Below are positions 43,476 to 52,075 of a DNA stretch of 64,000 nt, one piece after another. How positions within the stretch are numbered: the stretch's first letter is position 1; every line of letters begins with the position of its first letter. The DNA is from Arminella tubonensis (GTDB lineage Bacteria > Pseudomonadota > Alphaproteobacteria > Rhizobiales > Rhizobiaceae), in assembly GCF_003240585.1 (NCBI RefSeq), contig NZ_PCDP01000039.1:55118-119117 (forward strand), written 5' to 3'. The position numbers and the translations under genes were made by a program. The notes beneath the pieces were generated by a model. That model was given only the letters and a program-made list of their open reading frames with translations, did no database searches and was not told the origin of the DNA.

Positions 43476-44497
43476 ACGTCTCCTCCCCCGCGGGCCAGGC
43501 CGATGCTGCGACGAGTGCTCGACCTCGCGTCCACAAGACGCGGCGACGGGACTTCATCATGGCCAACGGCAGCATCGTGTCCATCGCGTTGTTCTTCATC
43601 GTCGTCTGCATCGTTTTCTCAGTCCTCACCGGCGCGTTCCTGACAGCGCCGAACCTGCTCAACATCGTTCGCCAGTCTGCACCGCTTCTGATCGTCGCCG
43701 CGGCCATGACATTCGTCATCACCACAGGGGGTATCGACCTGTCCGTTGGCTCGGTTTTGGCGCTGACCTCGACGCTGTCGGCTGCCTCGCTTCAAGCGGG
43801 TATCCCGTGGCCGTTGGTCGTTGTGCTGATGCTGGCGCTTGGCGGCATCATTGGTGCATTGCAGGGTTTCTTCATCGCCTATGAGCGTATCCCCGCCTTC
43901 ATCGTCACGCTTGCCGGCCTCTCGGTCATCCGCGGTTTTGCGCTGTTGATCACAGGCGGCTATTCGATACCCGTCGACGCAGAGAACCCGTTCACCGCGC
44001 TCGGCCGTGCCTGGTTCCTCGGCGTGCCGGTGCCGGCGTTGATCGCACTCGCTGTGCTCATCGTCGCCTATATCACCTTTAACGAAACGCCGTTCGGCCG
44101 CTATGTCACTGGCGTTGGCGCCAATGCCGAGGCCGTTCGTCGCGCGGGCATCAACACGCGCTTCACCATCATGCTGGTTTACGTACTATCGGGAACGGCC
44201 GCCGCCGCGGCCGGCATCATCCTCGCAGCCCGCCTCGGTTCCGGCTCGTCCAATGCCGGACAAGGGTTCGAACTTGATGTAATCGCCGCGGTCGTGCTGG
44301 GTGGAACCAGCCTTTTCGGCGGACGGGGGACGGTGATCGGCACGGTGCTGGGCGCATTGACCGTTGCCGTCATCGGCAATGGACTGATCCTCGCTCACAT
44401 GTCGCCCTTCCTGACCCCTATCGTCACTGGTGCTATTATCCTCGTCGCCATCTGGCTGAATTTCCGCATCTTCAAGGGCGCGGTGAGGAGCCGATGA
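43472..44497 (+). CDS. Sugar ABC transporter permease (RbsC type)
   Basis: A 341-residue inner-membrane permease with 8-10 helices and the group signatures TTGGIDLSVGSVLALTS, IPAFIVTLAGLSVIRG and AAVVLGGTSLFGGRGT. It is coupled to the ATPase gene by ATGA at its start and to the phosphotriesterase gene by ATGA at its end. The N-terminal 30 residues are basic and cytoplasmic. Confidence 0.92.
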   Translation: MNVSSPAGQADAATSARPRVHKTRRRDFIMANGSIVSIALFFIVVCIVFSVLTGAFLTAPNLLNIVRQSAPLLIVAAAMTFVITTGGIDLSVGSVLALTSTLSAASLQAGIPWPLVVVLMLALGGIIGALQGFFIAYERIPAFIVTLAGLSVIRGFALLITGGYSIPVDAENPFTALGRAWFLGVPVPALIALAVLIVAYITFNETPFGRYVTGVGANAEAVRRAGINTRFTIMLVYVLSGTAAAAAGIILAARLGSGSSNAGQGFELDVIAAVVLGGTSLFGGRGTVIGTVLGALTVAVIGNGLILAHMSPFLTPIVTGAIILVAIWLNFRIFKGAVRSR

Positions 44498-45615
44498 CCA
44501 TGGATCATCTGTTCGAAACCAAGGCCGGCGAACGAGCCGCGATCGGCGTAAAGTCAGGAAGCGCGATGACGGTTCTGGGGCCGGTTCCGGTCGATGATCT
44601 CGGCATAACGCTGATGCACGAACATATCATTTTGGACGGCGCACGGACCTGGAAATGCCCGTGCCATCCGGACGAGCGGCTCATTGCCGAACAGCCCGTG
44701 AATATGGAGATTATCGGCGAGCTGCGGATGAACCCCTATATGAACCGCGACAACGTCTCGCTCGACGACAGTGACCTCGCGCTGACGGAACTGAAGAAGT
44801 TTCAGGCGCTCGGTGGCCACACAGTCATCGAGGCAACGAATATCGGCATAGGCCGCGATCCGGAAAAACTCGCCCGGATCTCCCGCATGTCCGGCATGAA
44901 GATCATCATGGGAACGGGCTTCTACCTGCAGCATACCCATCCGGAATGGCTGAAGGGCATGGACCTCGCGGAGGTGACCGAGTTCATCGTCAATGATGTC
45001 GGTGGCGGGACGACGCAGCCGGAGATCATGGGCGGCATTATCGGCGAAGTCGGTGTCAGCAAGGATTTCACGCCTGAGGAGCTCAAATCGCTTCGGGCCT
45101 CGGCGCGCGCGGCACGAATAACCGGTCTGCCGCTGACGATCCATCTTCCAGGCTGGGAGCGGCTGGCTCACCGCGTGCTCGACGTGGTCGAAGCCGAGGG
45201 TGCCGACCTTCGCCACACCGTTCTCTGCCACATGAACCCCAGCCACAACGATCTCGCCTATCAAAAGAGCCTGGCCGAGCGCGGCGCCTTTCTGGAATAT
45301 GACATGATCGGCATGGACTACTACTACGCCGACCAGGACGCCCAGTCGCCTTCCGACGAGGAGAATGCGCGGGCGATCCGCTCGCTGATCGATATGGGGC
45401 TTGTCGACCGGCTGCTTCTGTCGCAGGACGTCTTTCTCAAGATCATGCTGACCCGATATGGCGGGTTCGGCTACGGCTTCATCCTCAAGCATTTCGTGCC
45501 GCGCCTGAAGCGCCACGGTGTCAGTCAGGCGTCGATCGACCGAATGCTGATCGACAACCCGAAATCCGTCTTTTCTGCCGCCGCCCAGGCGCGCCCCAAA
45601 CCTTTCAAGGAGTGA
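44494..45615 (+). CDS. Phosphotriesterase-family (amidohydrolase superfamily) metal hydrolase
   Basis: A 373-residue TIM-barrel hydrolase of the PTE family. Metal ligands visible: HEH near residues 42-44, a Glu in the position of the bridging lysine (IGEVG), and histidines in TIHLPGWERLAHRV and LCHMNPSHND, then an Asp in LLSQDVFLK. PTE-like proteins hydrolyse lactones, phosphate esters or other cyclic esters; the Glu bridge resembles the Php-type subgroup. In this operon a lactone or ester formed from an imported sugar conjugate is a reasonable substrate. It is translationally coupled to the permease. The specific reaction is unknown. Confidence 0.85.
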   Translation: MTMDHLFETKAGERAAIGVKSGSAMTVLGPVPVDDLGITLMHEHIILDGARTWKCPCHPDERLIAEQPVNMEIIGELRMNPYMNRDNVSLDDSDLALTELKKFQALGGHTVIEATNIGIGRDPEKLARISRMSGMKIIMGTGFYLQHTHPEWLKGMDLAEVTEFIVNDVGGGTTQPEIMGGIIGEVGVSKDFTPEELKSLRASARAARITGLPLTIHLPGWERLAHRVLDVVEAEGADLRHTVLCHMNPSHNDLAYQKSLAERGAFLEYDMIGMDYYYADQDAQSPSDEENARAIRSLIDMGLVDRLLLSQDVFLKIMLTRYGGFGYGFILKHFVPRLKRHGVSQASIDRMLIDNPKSVFSAAAQARPKPFKE

Positions 45616-45617
45616 AC

Positions 45618-46388
45618 ATGTCCAAATCCAAGGTCCTTCTCGCGGGCGAATCCTGGGTGTCGAGCGCAACGCACATCAAGGGCTTCGACCAGTTTCCGAC
45701 CGTCACCTACCACACTGGTGCCGATGAGCTGCTCGCCGCATTGAAGGGCAGTAACTTCGACGTCCGGTTCATGCCGGCGCACGAGGCGCAGCGCGATTTC
45801 CCCCAGACGATCGAGGCGCTGTCGGAATATGACGCGGTCGTGCTTTCGGATATCGGGGCAAATACGCTACTGTTGCATCCCGACACCTGGATCCATTCGA
45901 AGACAACGCCGAACCGGCTGCGACTGCTGCGCGACTATGTCGGTAATGGCGGAGCGCTGCTGATGTTTGGCGGCTACTACAGTTTCCAGGGCATCAACGG
46001 CGGCGCGCGGTATCGAAAGACGCCAGTCGAGGACGTCCTTCCCGTCACCTGCCTTTCCGTCGATGACCGCGTCGAGGTGCCGGAAGGTTTCGTCCCTGTG
46101 GTGACCGGCGATGGCAATCACCCCATTCTGCAGGGCCTCGGCAAGGATTGGCCTGTCTTGCTCGGTTTCAACGAGGTTGTCGTCAAGGTCGATGCCGAGA
46201 TCTTGGCGACTGTTTCGACGGACTATGGCTCGCTGCCTCTGCTCGTCGCCGGAAAATACGGCAAGGGCCGCACGATTGCCTGGACCTCCGACGTTGGCCC
46301 GCATTGGCTACCGCCTGAGTTCATCGCCTGGCACGGCTACAAGACCCTGTTCGAGCAAATGCTTGCCTGGGCGACAGGCAAGGACTGA
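45618..46388 (+). CDS. GATase1-like cytoplasmic protein (PF07090-type)
   Basis: A 256-residue protein with the class I glutamine amidotransferase-like fold (VLLAGESWVSSATHIKGFDQF, YDAVVLSDIGANTLLLHPDTW, LRDYVGNGGALLMFGGYYSFQGINGGARY). It lacks the GCxG nucleophile elbow of true amidotransferases, so it is probably not a glutaminase; related proteins are of unknown function. AAGGAG at 45607-45612 sets the start at ATG 45618 rather than the GTG at 45612. It is the fifth gene of the operon. Confidence 0.75.
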   Translation: MSKSKVLLAGESWVSSATHIKGFDQFPTVTYHTGADELLAALKGSNFDVRFMPAHEAQRDFPQTIEALSEYDAVVLSDIGANTLLLHPDTWIHSKTTPNRLRLLRDYVGNGGALLMFGGYYSFQGINGGARYRKTPVEDVLPVTCLSVDDRVEVPEGFVPVVTGDGNHPILQGLGKDWPVLLGFNEVVVKVDAEILATVSTDYGSLPLLVAGKYGKGRTIAWTSDVGPHWLPPEFIAWHGYKTLFEQMLAWATGKD

Positions 46389-46420
46389 GCGATGCAGAGC
46401 CATTTTACCGGAACGAAACG

Positions 46421-47668
46421 ATGAGTGCCGAGGCAAGGATCCACGGCCGACGCCTGCTTGACCGACTGAACGCCTTCGCACAGATCGGCGCCACGGCGGC
46501 CGGCGGCGTTAATCGACAGGCCCTGACCGCTGAAGATCGGGAAGCCCGGGCGCTGCTTGCGCGGCTTGCACGGGATCGCGGCTTTGCGGTCTTCCAGGAC
46601 GACATGGCAAATCTCTTCGTACGACGGCAAGGCCGCCGCGCCGAGCTGCCACCCTTCCTGATCGGCAGCCATCTCGACAGCCAACCGACGGGCGGCAGGT
46701 TTGACGGTGCGCTTGGGACCCTTTCGGCGTTCGAAGTCCTTGAAGCGATCGAGGATGCGGCGGTCGAAACGGAGAGTGCGATCGAGGTCGTTGCCTGGAC
46801 GAACGAGGAGGGAAGTCGCTTTTCTCCAGGCGCCATGGGTTCGATGGCTTTCGTCGGGGCGGCCGATCCGTCCGCGTGGAGAGATCTTAGGGGAAGCGAC
46901 GGTGCATCCTTGAGCGAAGAGCTTGCTGCTACGCTTGTCGCCCTGCCGGAGGCCGAGCAACGGCCGGTCGGGATGCCGATTTCCGGCTACCTCGAGCTTC
47001 ACCTCGAGCAGGGACCGTCACTCGAGAAAGAGAGGATACCAATCGGTATTGTCACAGGTGTCCAGGGCACCCGATGGCTCGAAGTGACAGTGCGCGGCCA
47101 AGCCGGGCATGCCGGCACGACCGAACTCGCCTATCGCCGCGATCCCATGGTAGCGACCACGGTCGCCCTCGAAAAACTTTTCGCCGCCGTGATGCCGGGC
47201 GACGCTGCCGCACGCTTGACGGTTGGGCGGCTGTGCACATTTCCAGGCTCTATCAATGCCATCCCGGAACAGGTCGTTTTCAGCGTCGACCTGCGACATC
47301 CAGATAGCGACCGTCTCGATGAGATGGAGGAACAGGTCAGCGCCGTCTGCGCGAAAGCCGCAACGGCCAGTGGATGCACCGTCGATATCCGCAGGACGTT
47401 CGACATGCCATCGGCCGAATTTCCAGCGACCATGATTGTCACCCTCGAGGACGCCGCACGGCGGCTGTCCATTCCGTTCAAGAAGATGATATCCGGCGCC
47501 TTCCACGACGCACTCTTCCTGGCACGGGTTGCGCCGACGGGTATGATCTTTGTTCCCTGTCGCGATGGGCTCAGCCACAATGAGGCGGAATTTGTCGAAC
47601 CAGAGGATGCGATTCTCGGGGCACAATTGCTCCTGGAAGCGACTTTGGCAGTGACGCAATCGACCTGA
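46421..47668 (+). CDS. Zn-dependent hydantoinase/carbamoylase-family amidase (M20)
   Basis: A 415-residue M20-type hydrolase of the N-carbamoyl-L-amino acid hydrolase / allantoate amidohydrolase / ureidoglycolate group. Zinc-site motifs: GSHLDSQPTGGRFDGALG, TNEEGSRF and LELHLEQGP, with the dimerisation domain at ~210-320 (GQAGHAGTTELAYRRDP) and SHNEAEFVEPED near the end. It hydrolyses ureido or amide bonds, releasing carbamate/ammonia. Its presence in a sugar operon suggests the imported compound carries an amide, ureide or lactam. A 32-bp gap separates it from the gene before. Confidence 0.88.
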   Translation: MSAEARIHGRRLLDRLNAFAQIGATAAGGVNRQALTAEDREARALLARLARDRGFAVFQDDMANLFVRRQGRRAELPPFLIGSHLDSQPTGGRFDGALGTLSAFEVLEAIEDAAVETESAIEVVAWTNEEGSRFSPGAMGSMAFVGAADPSAWRDLRGSDGASLSEELAATLVALPEAEQRPVGMPISGYLELHLEQGPSLEKERIPIGIVTGVQGTRWLEVTVRGQAGHAGTTELAYRRDPMVATTVALEKLFAAVMPGDAAARLTVGRLCTFPGSINAIPEQVVFSVDLRHPDSDRLDEMEEQVSAVCAKAATASGCTVDIRRTFDMPSAEFPATMIVTLEDAARRLSIPFKKMISGAFHDALFLARVAPTGMIFVPCRDGLSHNEAEFVEPEDAILGAQLLLEATLAVTQST

Positions 47669-47743
47669 TTACCAAAACACGGCCGCATAGCGCAACGCAG
47701 CGGCACTACAAAAGAACAGCAAATTTTCCCAAGAGGCCGACCC

Positions 47744-48601
47744 ATGAGCGATACACCCAGGAAGAACACCGTCTACCGCCAGAAGCAGAATGCAATCGAG
47801 GAGATTTTCGGCAGGCGGAAGGCCGTGATCGGCGTGATCCACTCGCTGCCGCTTCCCGGTTCGCCGGAGTATGACGGTCAGCCGATGGCGGATATCATCG
47901 ATTTTGCCGTTGCCGAAGCAGGACGCTACAAGAACGGCGGCGTCGACGGATTGATCGTCGAAAATCACGGCGACATCCCCTTCTCCAAGCCCGACAAGCT
48001 TGGTCCGGAGACGGCCGCCTCGATGGCTGTTATGAGCGACGCGGTGCGTCGTCACTGTGGCCTGCCGATCGGCGTCAATGTTCTCGCCAACGGAGCGATC
48101 CAGGCACTCGCCGTGGCAAAAGCTGCAGGCGCTGCTTTTGTACGCGTCAACCAGTGGTCGAACGCCTATGTCGCCAATGAAGGCCTGATCGATGGTCCAG
48201 CCGGCGAGGCGACACGCTACCGGGCCTGGCTTCACGCAAGATCGGTGCGCATCTTTGCCGATGTCCATGTCAAACACGGAGCTCACGCCATCACCGGCGA
48301 CCGCACGATACAGGAACTGGCCCGCGACAACGAATTCTTCGATGCCGATGTGGCAATCGCCACCGGCCAGCGAACGGGGGATTCGGCGACCATGGAAGAA
48401 CTGCAGGCGATCGGGGCTGGAACGGCGCTGCCCGTCGCAGTCGGCTCTGGTGTCACGCCCGACAATGTCGGCGATATCTTTATCGTCGCCGACGCCGTCA
48501 TTGTCGCGAGCTACCTCAAGCGCGACGGTGTCTGGTGGAACCCGGTAGACCCGGAGCGGCTGCAGGTTTTCATGCGCGCCGTTGCCAAGGCAAGGAGCTG
48601 A
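47744..48601 (+). CDS. BtpA/SgcQ family protein
   Basis: A 285-residue TIM-barrel protein of the BtpA/SgcQ family (AVIGVIHSLPLPGSP, GGVDGLIVENHGDIPF, RVNQWSNAYVANEG, FADVHVKHGAH, VAVGSGVTPDNV). BtpA is known as a photosystem I biogenesis factor in cyanobacteria and SgcQ is in an uncharacterised sugar operon of E. coli; the catalytic activity is unsettled, with nucleosidase- or aldolase-like roles suggested by the fold. Here it directly precedes the kinase gene (7-bp gap). Confidence 0.85.
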   Translation: MSDTPRKNTVYRQKQNAIEEIFGRRKAVIGVIHSLPLPGSPEYDGQPMADIIDFAVAEAGRYKNGGVDGLIVENHGDIPFSKPDKLGPETAASMAVMSDAVRRHCGLPIGVNVLANGAIQALAVAKAAGAAFVRVNQWSNAYVANEGLIDGPAGEATRYRAWLHARSVRIFADVHVKHGAHAITGDRTIQELARDNEFFDADVAIATGQRTGDSATMEELQAIGAGTALPVAVGSGVTPDNVGDIFIVADAVIVASYLKRDGVWWNPVDPERLQVFMRAVAKARS

Positions 48602-48608
48602 TCGGATC

Positions 48609-49493
48609 ATGGGTCGCGTGATTGTCCTCGGCAATGCCGGGCTCGACATCAGCCTGAGCGTGCAGCGCTTGCCGGACCTGGGCGAGACATTGCTCGGCCA
48701 CGACGTCAGGCGGGCGCCGGGGGGCAAGGGGCTCAATCAGGCGGTCACGGCTGCGCGCGCCGGCGCCGAGGTGCTGTTCCGCGCGCCCCTCGGCCGCGAC
48801 GCTCAGGGGTCCGAGATAGCAAGCGTGATTGCCGCTGAAGCCTGCCTGATGTTCCACCCCCACCATTTTGCCCATCCGACCGATTTCTCGCTGCTGATGG
48901 TATTGCCTGACGGTGAAAACAGCATCGTCAGCGCTGGGCCGTGCGCCGCTGCCTTCCGCATCGAGGCGGCGGGTGCATTCGCTGCAAAGGCCGAATCTGG
49001 AGATGTCTTCGTCATGCAGGGAAATCTCCGAGCGGACAGCACACAGCAGGCAATGGAGATCGCATCTCGGCGCGGCGCGACCACGGTTTTCAACCCGGCG
49101 CCGCTCTGGTGGGACGCGAAGTCGCTTCTGCCCTTCTGCGACATCGTCGTCACCAACCGCGGCGAGGCGGCATCGATCACCGGCATGTCCGATCCAACCG
49201 AGGGCTCTTCAGCGCTGTGTACACTCGGCGCCAAGGTTTCGATTATTACTCTTGGCGCGGATGGGTGCGTCGTTCATCAAGAGGGCAAGACCAGACATTT
49301 CGCAGCAGATCCCGTCGAAGCCGTCGACACGACCGGATGTGGAGATACATTCTGCGGCGTGCTCGCCGCGCTGCTGGCTCAAGGGCAGACGTTGGATGAC
49401 GCGATTATACGTGCTCAAACCGCAGCGGCCATCACCGCCACCCGGCGTGGCGCCTTCGCGGCGTTACCAAGCCGCTCGGAACTCTTGGCATGA
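48609..49493 (+). CDS. PfkB/ribokinase-family sugar kinase
   Basis: A 294-residue kinase. It starts GRVIVLGNAGLDISLSVQRLPDLGETLLG and has the ribokinase sugar-binding GGKGLNQAVTAARAGAEV and the C-terminal DTTGCGDTFCGVLAALL, with Cys replacing the usual Ala/Ala in the anion hole motif and the catalytic Asp retained. It is likely to phosphorylate the sugar released by the preceding enzymes. It is the last gene of the operon. Start chosen at 48609, 9 codons inside the open frame. Confidence 0.88.
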   Translation: MGRVIVLGNAGLDISLSVQRLPDLGETLLGHDVRRAPGGKGLNQAVTAARAGAEVLFRAPLGRDAQGSEIASVIAAEACLMFHPHHFAHPTDFSLLMVLPDGENSIVSAGPCAAAFRIEAAGAFAAKAESGDVFVMQGNLRADSTQQAMEIASRRGATTVFNPAPLWWDAKSLLPFCDIVVTNRGEAASITGMSDPTEGSSALCTLGAKVSIITLGADGCVVHQEGKTRHFAADPVEAVDTTGCGDTFCGVLAALLAQGQTLDDAIIRAQTAAAITATRRGAFAALPSRSELLA

Positions 49494-49535
49494 TCGGCGG
49501 GGCTGGCGGAACGGCCTAGGTGCCCGGGCGAAAAG

Positions 49536-50435
49536 CTACTTTCCAGCGTGCGATTCCGCGAGGATTCTCTCGACCACCTTATCTGTCGACTGTTGCCACT
49601 GCGGCATTTTCCAGCCGAAGACACCCTCGAATTTCTGCGTCGACAGTCGCGAATTCGATGGTCGGATTGCCCTTGTCGGATATTCCGATGTCGGAATGTC
49701 TTTTACTTCTGCGCATGGTCCCCGCAGTCTCTTGCTGGCTTCAAAGATCGCTCGGGCAAAGGAGCTCCAGTTCGTGCTTCCCGACCCGACGAGATGATAG
49801 GTGCCGAAGTCAGCAAACTGGCGATCGGCCCCGAGCGTCTCGCAGATGTGGAGTATCGCATCGGCTATGTCGATTGCCGACGTCGGATTGCCCCACTGGT
49901 CGCAGACCACGGAAACGGTGTCGCGACTTTCGGCAAGACGCAGCATGGTCTTGACGAAATTCTTGCCGAACGGACTATAGACCCATGCGGTCCGCAGGAT
50001 GAGATGCCGTGGGTTGGCGGCAGCGACGGCTGTCTCGCCATCCAGCTTGGTCTGTCCGTAGACGCTCCTTGGTCCCGTCGCATCGTGCTCGCCATAAGGC
50101 TCGTCGCCCTCGCCGGAGAAGACATAGTCCGTGGAGAGATGAAGAACCGGTACATTCATCTGCGCCGCCGCGCAGGCGACAGCGGCTGCGCCAAGGGAAT
50201 TTATGCTTCGGGCCACCTCCGGTTCGTCTTCGGCTTGGTCGACGGCGGTATAAGCTGCGGCTGAGACGACCAGGTCAGGCTTGGCCGCGGCGATTGCATC
50301 GACAACCGTCTGCGGCAGCGCAAGGTCGAGTTCCGGGCGACCGAGGGCGATCAATTCGATGGCGCGATGCGACACTGCCCTCTCGACAAGGCAGCGCGCG
50401 ACCTGCCCTTCACACCCGGTGACGACGATCTTCAT
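49536..50435 (-). CDS. rfbD: dTDP-4-dehydrorhamnose reductase
   Basis: A 299-residue extended SDR that reduces dTDP-4-dehydro-L-rhamnose to dTDP-L-rhamnose with NAD(P)H. The Rossmann start is VVTGCEGQVARCL (G-x-x-G-x-x-A), with SAAAYTAVDQAEDEP, HLSTDYVFSGEGDEPY and the catalytic YGQTKLDGE. The start at 50435 overlaps the stop of rfbB by ATGA. It ends the order rfbA-C-B-D. Confidence 0.95.
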   Translation of the reverse strand: MKIVVTGCEGQVARCLVERAVSHRAIELIALGRPELDLALPQTVVDAIAAAKPDLVVSAAAYTAVDQAEDEPEVARSINSLGAAAVACAAAQMNVPVLHLSTDYVFSGEGDEPYGEHDATGPRSVYGQTKLDGETAVAAANPRHLILRTAWVYSPFGKNFVKTMLRLAESRDTVSVVCDQWGNPTSAIDIADAILHICETLGADRQFADFGTYHLVGSGSTNWSSFARAIFEASKRLRGPCAEVKDIPTSEYPTRAIRPSNSRLSTQKFEGVFGWKMPQWQQSTDKVVERILAESHAGK

Positions 50436-51508
50436 GCTTTGACGCCCGCTGCAGCGACAGCGCCGAGCCTCGCGCCGGCATAGCGTTCTCCGCGGATCGG
50501 CTTCCACCACCAGTCATTGTCGAGATACCACTCGACCGTCTGCCGAAGGCCGGTTGAGAATGTTTCCGTCGGCTTCCAGCCAAGCTCGCGCTCGATCTTC
50601 GTGGCGTCGATCGCGTAGCGACGATCGTGCCCCGGTCGGTCGGTGACAAAGGTGATCAGATCGCGGTAGCGTTTCGCATCGGCGCGCGGTCGCTTCTCGT
50701 CCAGAATATCGCAGATCGTCTCCACGACGCTGAGATTGGTTCGCTCCGCGCGACCGCCAATATTGTAGCTTTCGCCCGGCCTGCCCTTGGTGACGACGAG
50801 CTCCAATGCGCGTGCATGGTCCTCGACGAAAAGCCAGTCGCGGATATTGGCGCCTGCGCCGTAGACCGGCAAAGGCTTGCCGTCCAGCGCGTTGAGGATG
50901 ACCAGCGGAATGAGCTTTTCGGGGAAATGGAACGGCCCATAATTGTTGGAGCAGTTGGAGATGACCACTGGCAGACCATAGGTTTCATGCCAAGCGCGGA
51001 CCAGGTGATCCGAAGAGGCCTTTGACGCGGAATAGGGGGAGGACGGTGAATAGGGTGTCTCTTCCGTGAAGATGCCGCTGTCAAACGGCAGGTCACCAAA
51101 CACTTCGTCGGTGGAGATATGGTGGAAACGGAATGCGGATTTCGCAGGATCGGAAAGCTCACGCCAATGGGCGAGTGCGGCATTCAGCATCCGAAAGGTG
51201 CCGACAATGTTTGTCTCGATGAAATCCGCCGGCCCGTCGATGGATCGGTCGACATGGCTTTCCGCGGCCAGATGCATCACCGCGTCAATCTTTTCGTTGC
51301 GGAGAAGGCCGAGAATGGCAGCCTCGTCGCAGATATCGGCGCGCACGAAGCGATAGTTGGGATGATTTTCAATCTGACGAAGCGAAGCCAGGTTTCCGGC
51401 ATAGGTTAGCTTGTCGACATTGATGACGCGATTGTCAGGATTGGCGGCGAGCAGCCGGCAGACCGCGGAGCCAATGAAACCCGCACCGCCCGAAACAAGG
51501 ATGTTCAT
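50432..51508 (-). CDS. rfbB: dTDP-glucose 4,6-dehydratase
   Basis: A 358-residue extended SDR: GGAGFIGSAVCR, HLAAESHVDRSI, the HISTDEVFGDL active site (Asp-Glu pair) and YSASKASSDHLVRA with Tyr/Lys. It converts dTDP-glucose to dTDP-4-keto-6-deoxyglucose. It is 15 bp after rfbC. Confidence 0.96.
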   Translation of the reverse strand: MNILVSGGAGFIGSAVCRLLAANPDNRVINVDKLTYAGNLASLRQIENHPNYRFVRADICDEAAILGLLRNEKIDAVMHLAAESHVDRSIDGPADFIETNIVGTFRMLNAALAHWRELSDPAKSAFRFHHISTDEVFGDLPFDSGIFTEETPYSPSSPYSASKASSDHLVRAWHETYGLPVVISNCSNNYGPFHFPEKLIPLVILNALDGKPLPVYGAGANIRDWLFVEDHARALELVVTKGRPGESYNIGGRAERTNLSVVETICDILDEKRPRADAKRYRDLITFVTDRPGHDRRYAIDATKIERELGWKPTETFSTGLRQTVEWYLDNDWWWKPIRGERYAGARLGAVAAAGVKA

Positions 51509-51523
51509 GCAGAGAATGCTCCC

Positions 51524-52075
51524 TCAAGGAAATAGGTCGACACCATCGAGGTGTGGCGCGTTGCGATCTTTGTCGGAAAGCTGCATCGCAGCACTTTCAA
51601 ACGGCCACTCGATCCCGATCGACGGATCATCGAAACGCAACGACCGATCGTGCTCCGGAGAATAGAAATCGGTGACCTTATAGACGATCTCCGTGTTCTC
51701 CTCCAGGGTGACGAAGCCATGCGCGAAGCCTTTGGGGATCAAGATCTGGTTCCATTTCTTTGCGGCGATCTCCAGCGAGATCCATTTCCGAAACGTCGGC
51801 GAGCTCTTCCTGATGTCGACGACCACGTCGAGTATCGAGCCCTTCACAACGCGGACAAGCTTGTCCTGCGCGCGCGGGGGCAACTGAAAGTGCAACCCGC
51901 GCAACACGCCCCTTGCCGCCGAAAGAGAATGATTGTCCTGGACGAACTGCAGCGTGATGCCGGCTTCTGCCATGCGTTCCGCATTGTATGTTTCGGAGAA
52001 AAAGCCGCGATCGTCACCAAATTTGCGCGGCAACAATTCCAGAACGCCGTGAAGTCCAAGCGGCCTGACTTCCAT
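51524..52075 (-). CDS. rfbC: dTDP-4-dehydrorhamnose 3,5-epimerase
   Basis: A 183-residue cupin-fold epimerase with GVLRGLHFQLPPRAQDKLVRVVKG (catalytic His), FAHGFVTLEE and YSPEHDRSLRFDDP. It makes dTDP-4-dehydro-L-rhamnose. Its ATG overlaps the TAA of rfbA by one base. Confidence 0.96.
   Translation of the reverse strand: MEVRPLGLHGVLELLPRKFGDDRGFFSETYNAERMAEAGITLQFVQDNHSLSAARGVLRGLHFQLPPRAQDKLVRVVKGSILDVVVDIRKSSPTFRKWISLEIAAKKWNQILIPKGFAHGFVTLEENTEIVYKVTDFYSPEHDRSLRFDDPSIGIEWPFESAAMQLSDKDRNAPHLDGVDLFP

Noticed and set aside
44554..45669. A 371-codon open frame opposite the phosphotriesterase gene
   Set aside because: Antisense shadow; the plus-strand protein has the metal ligands of its family.
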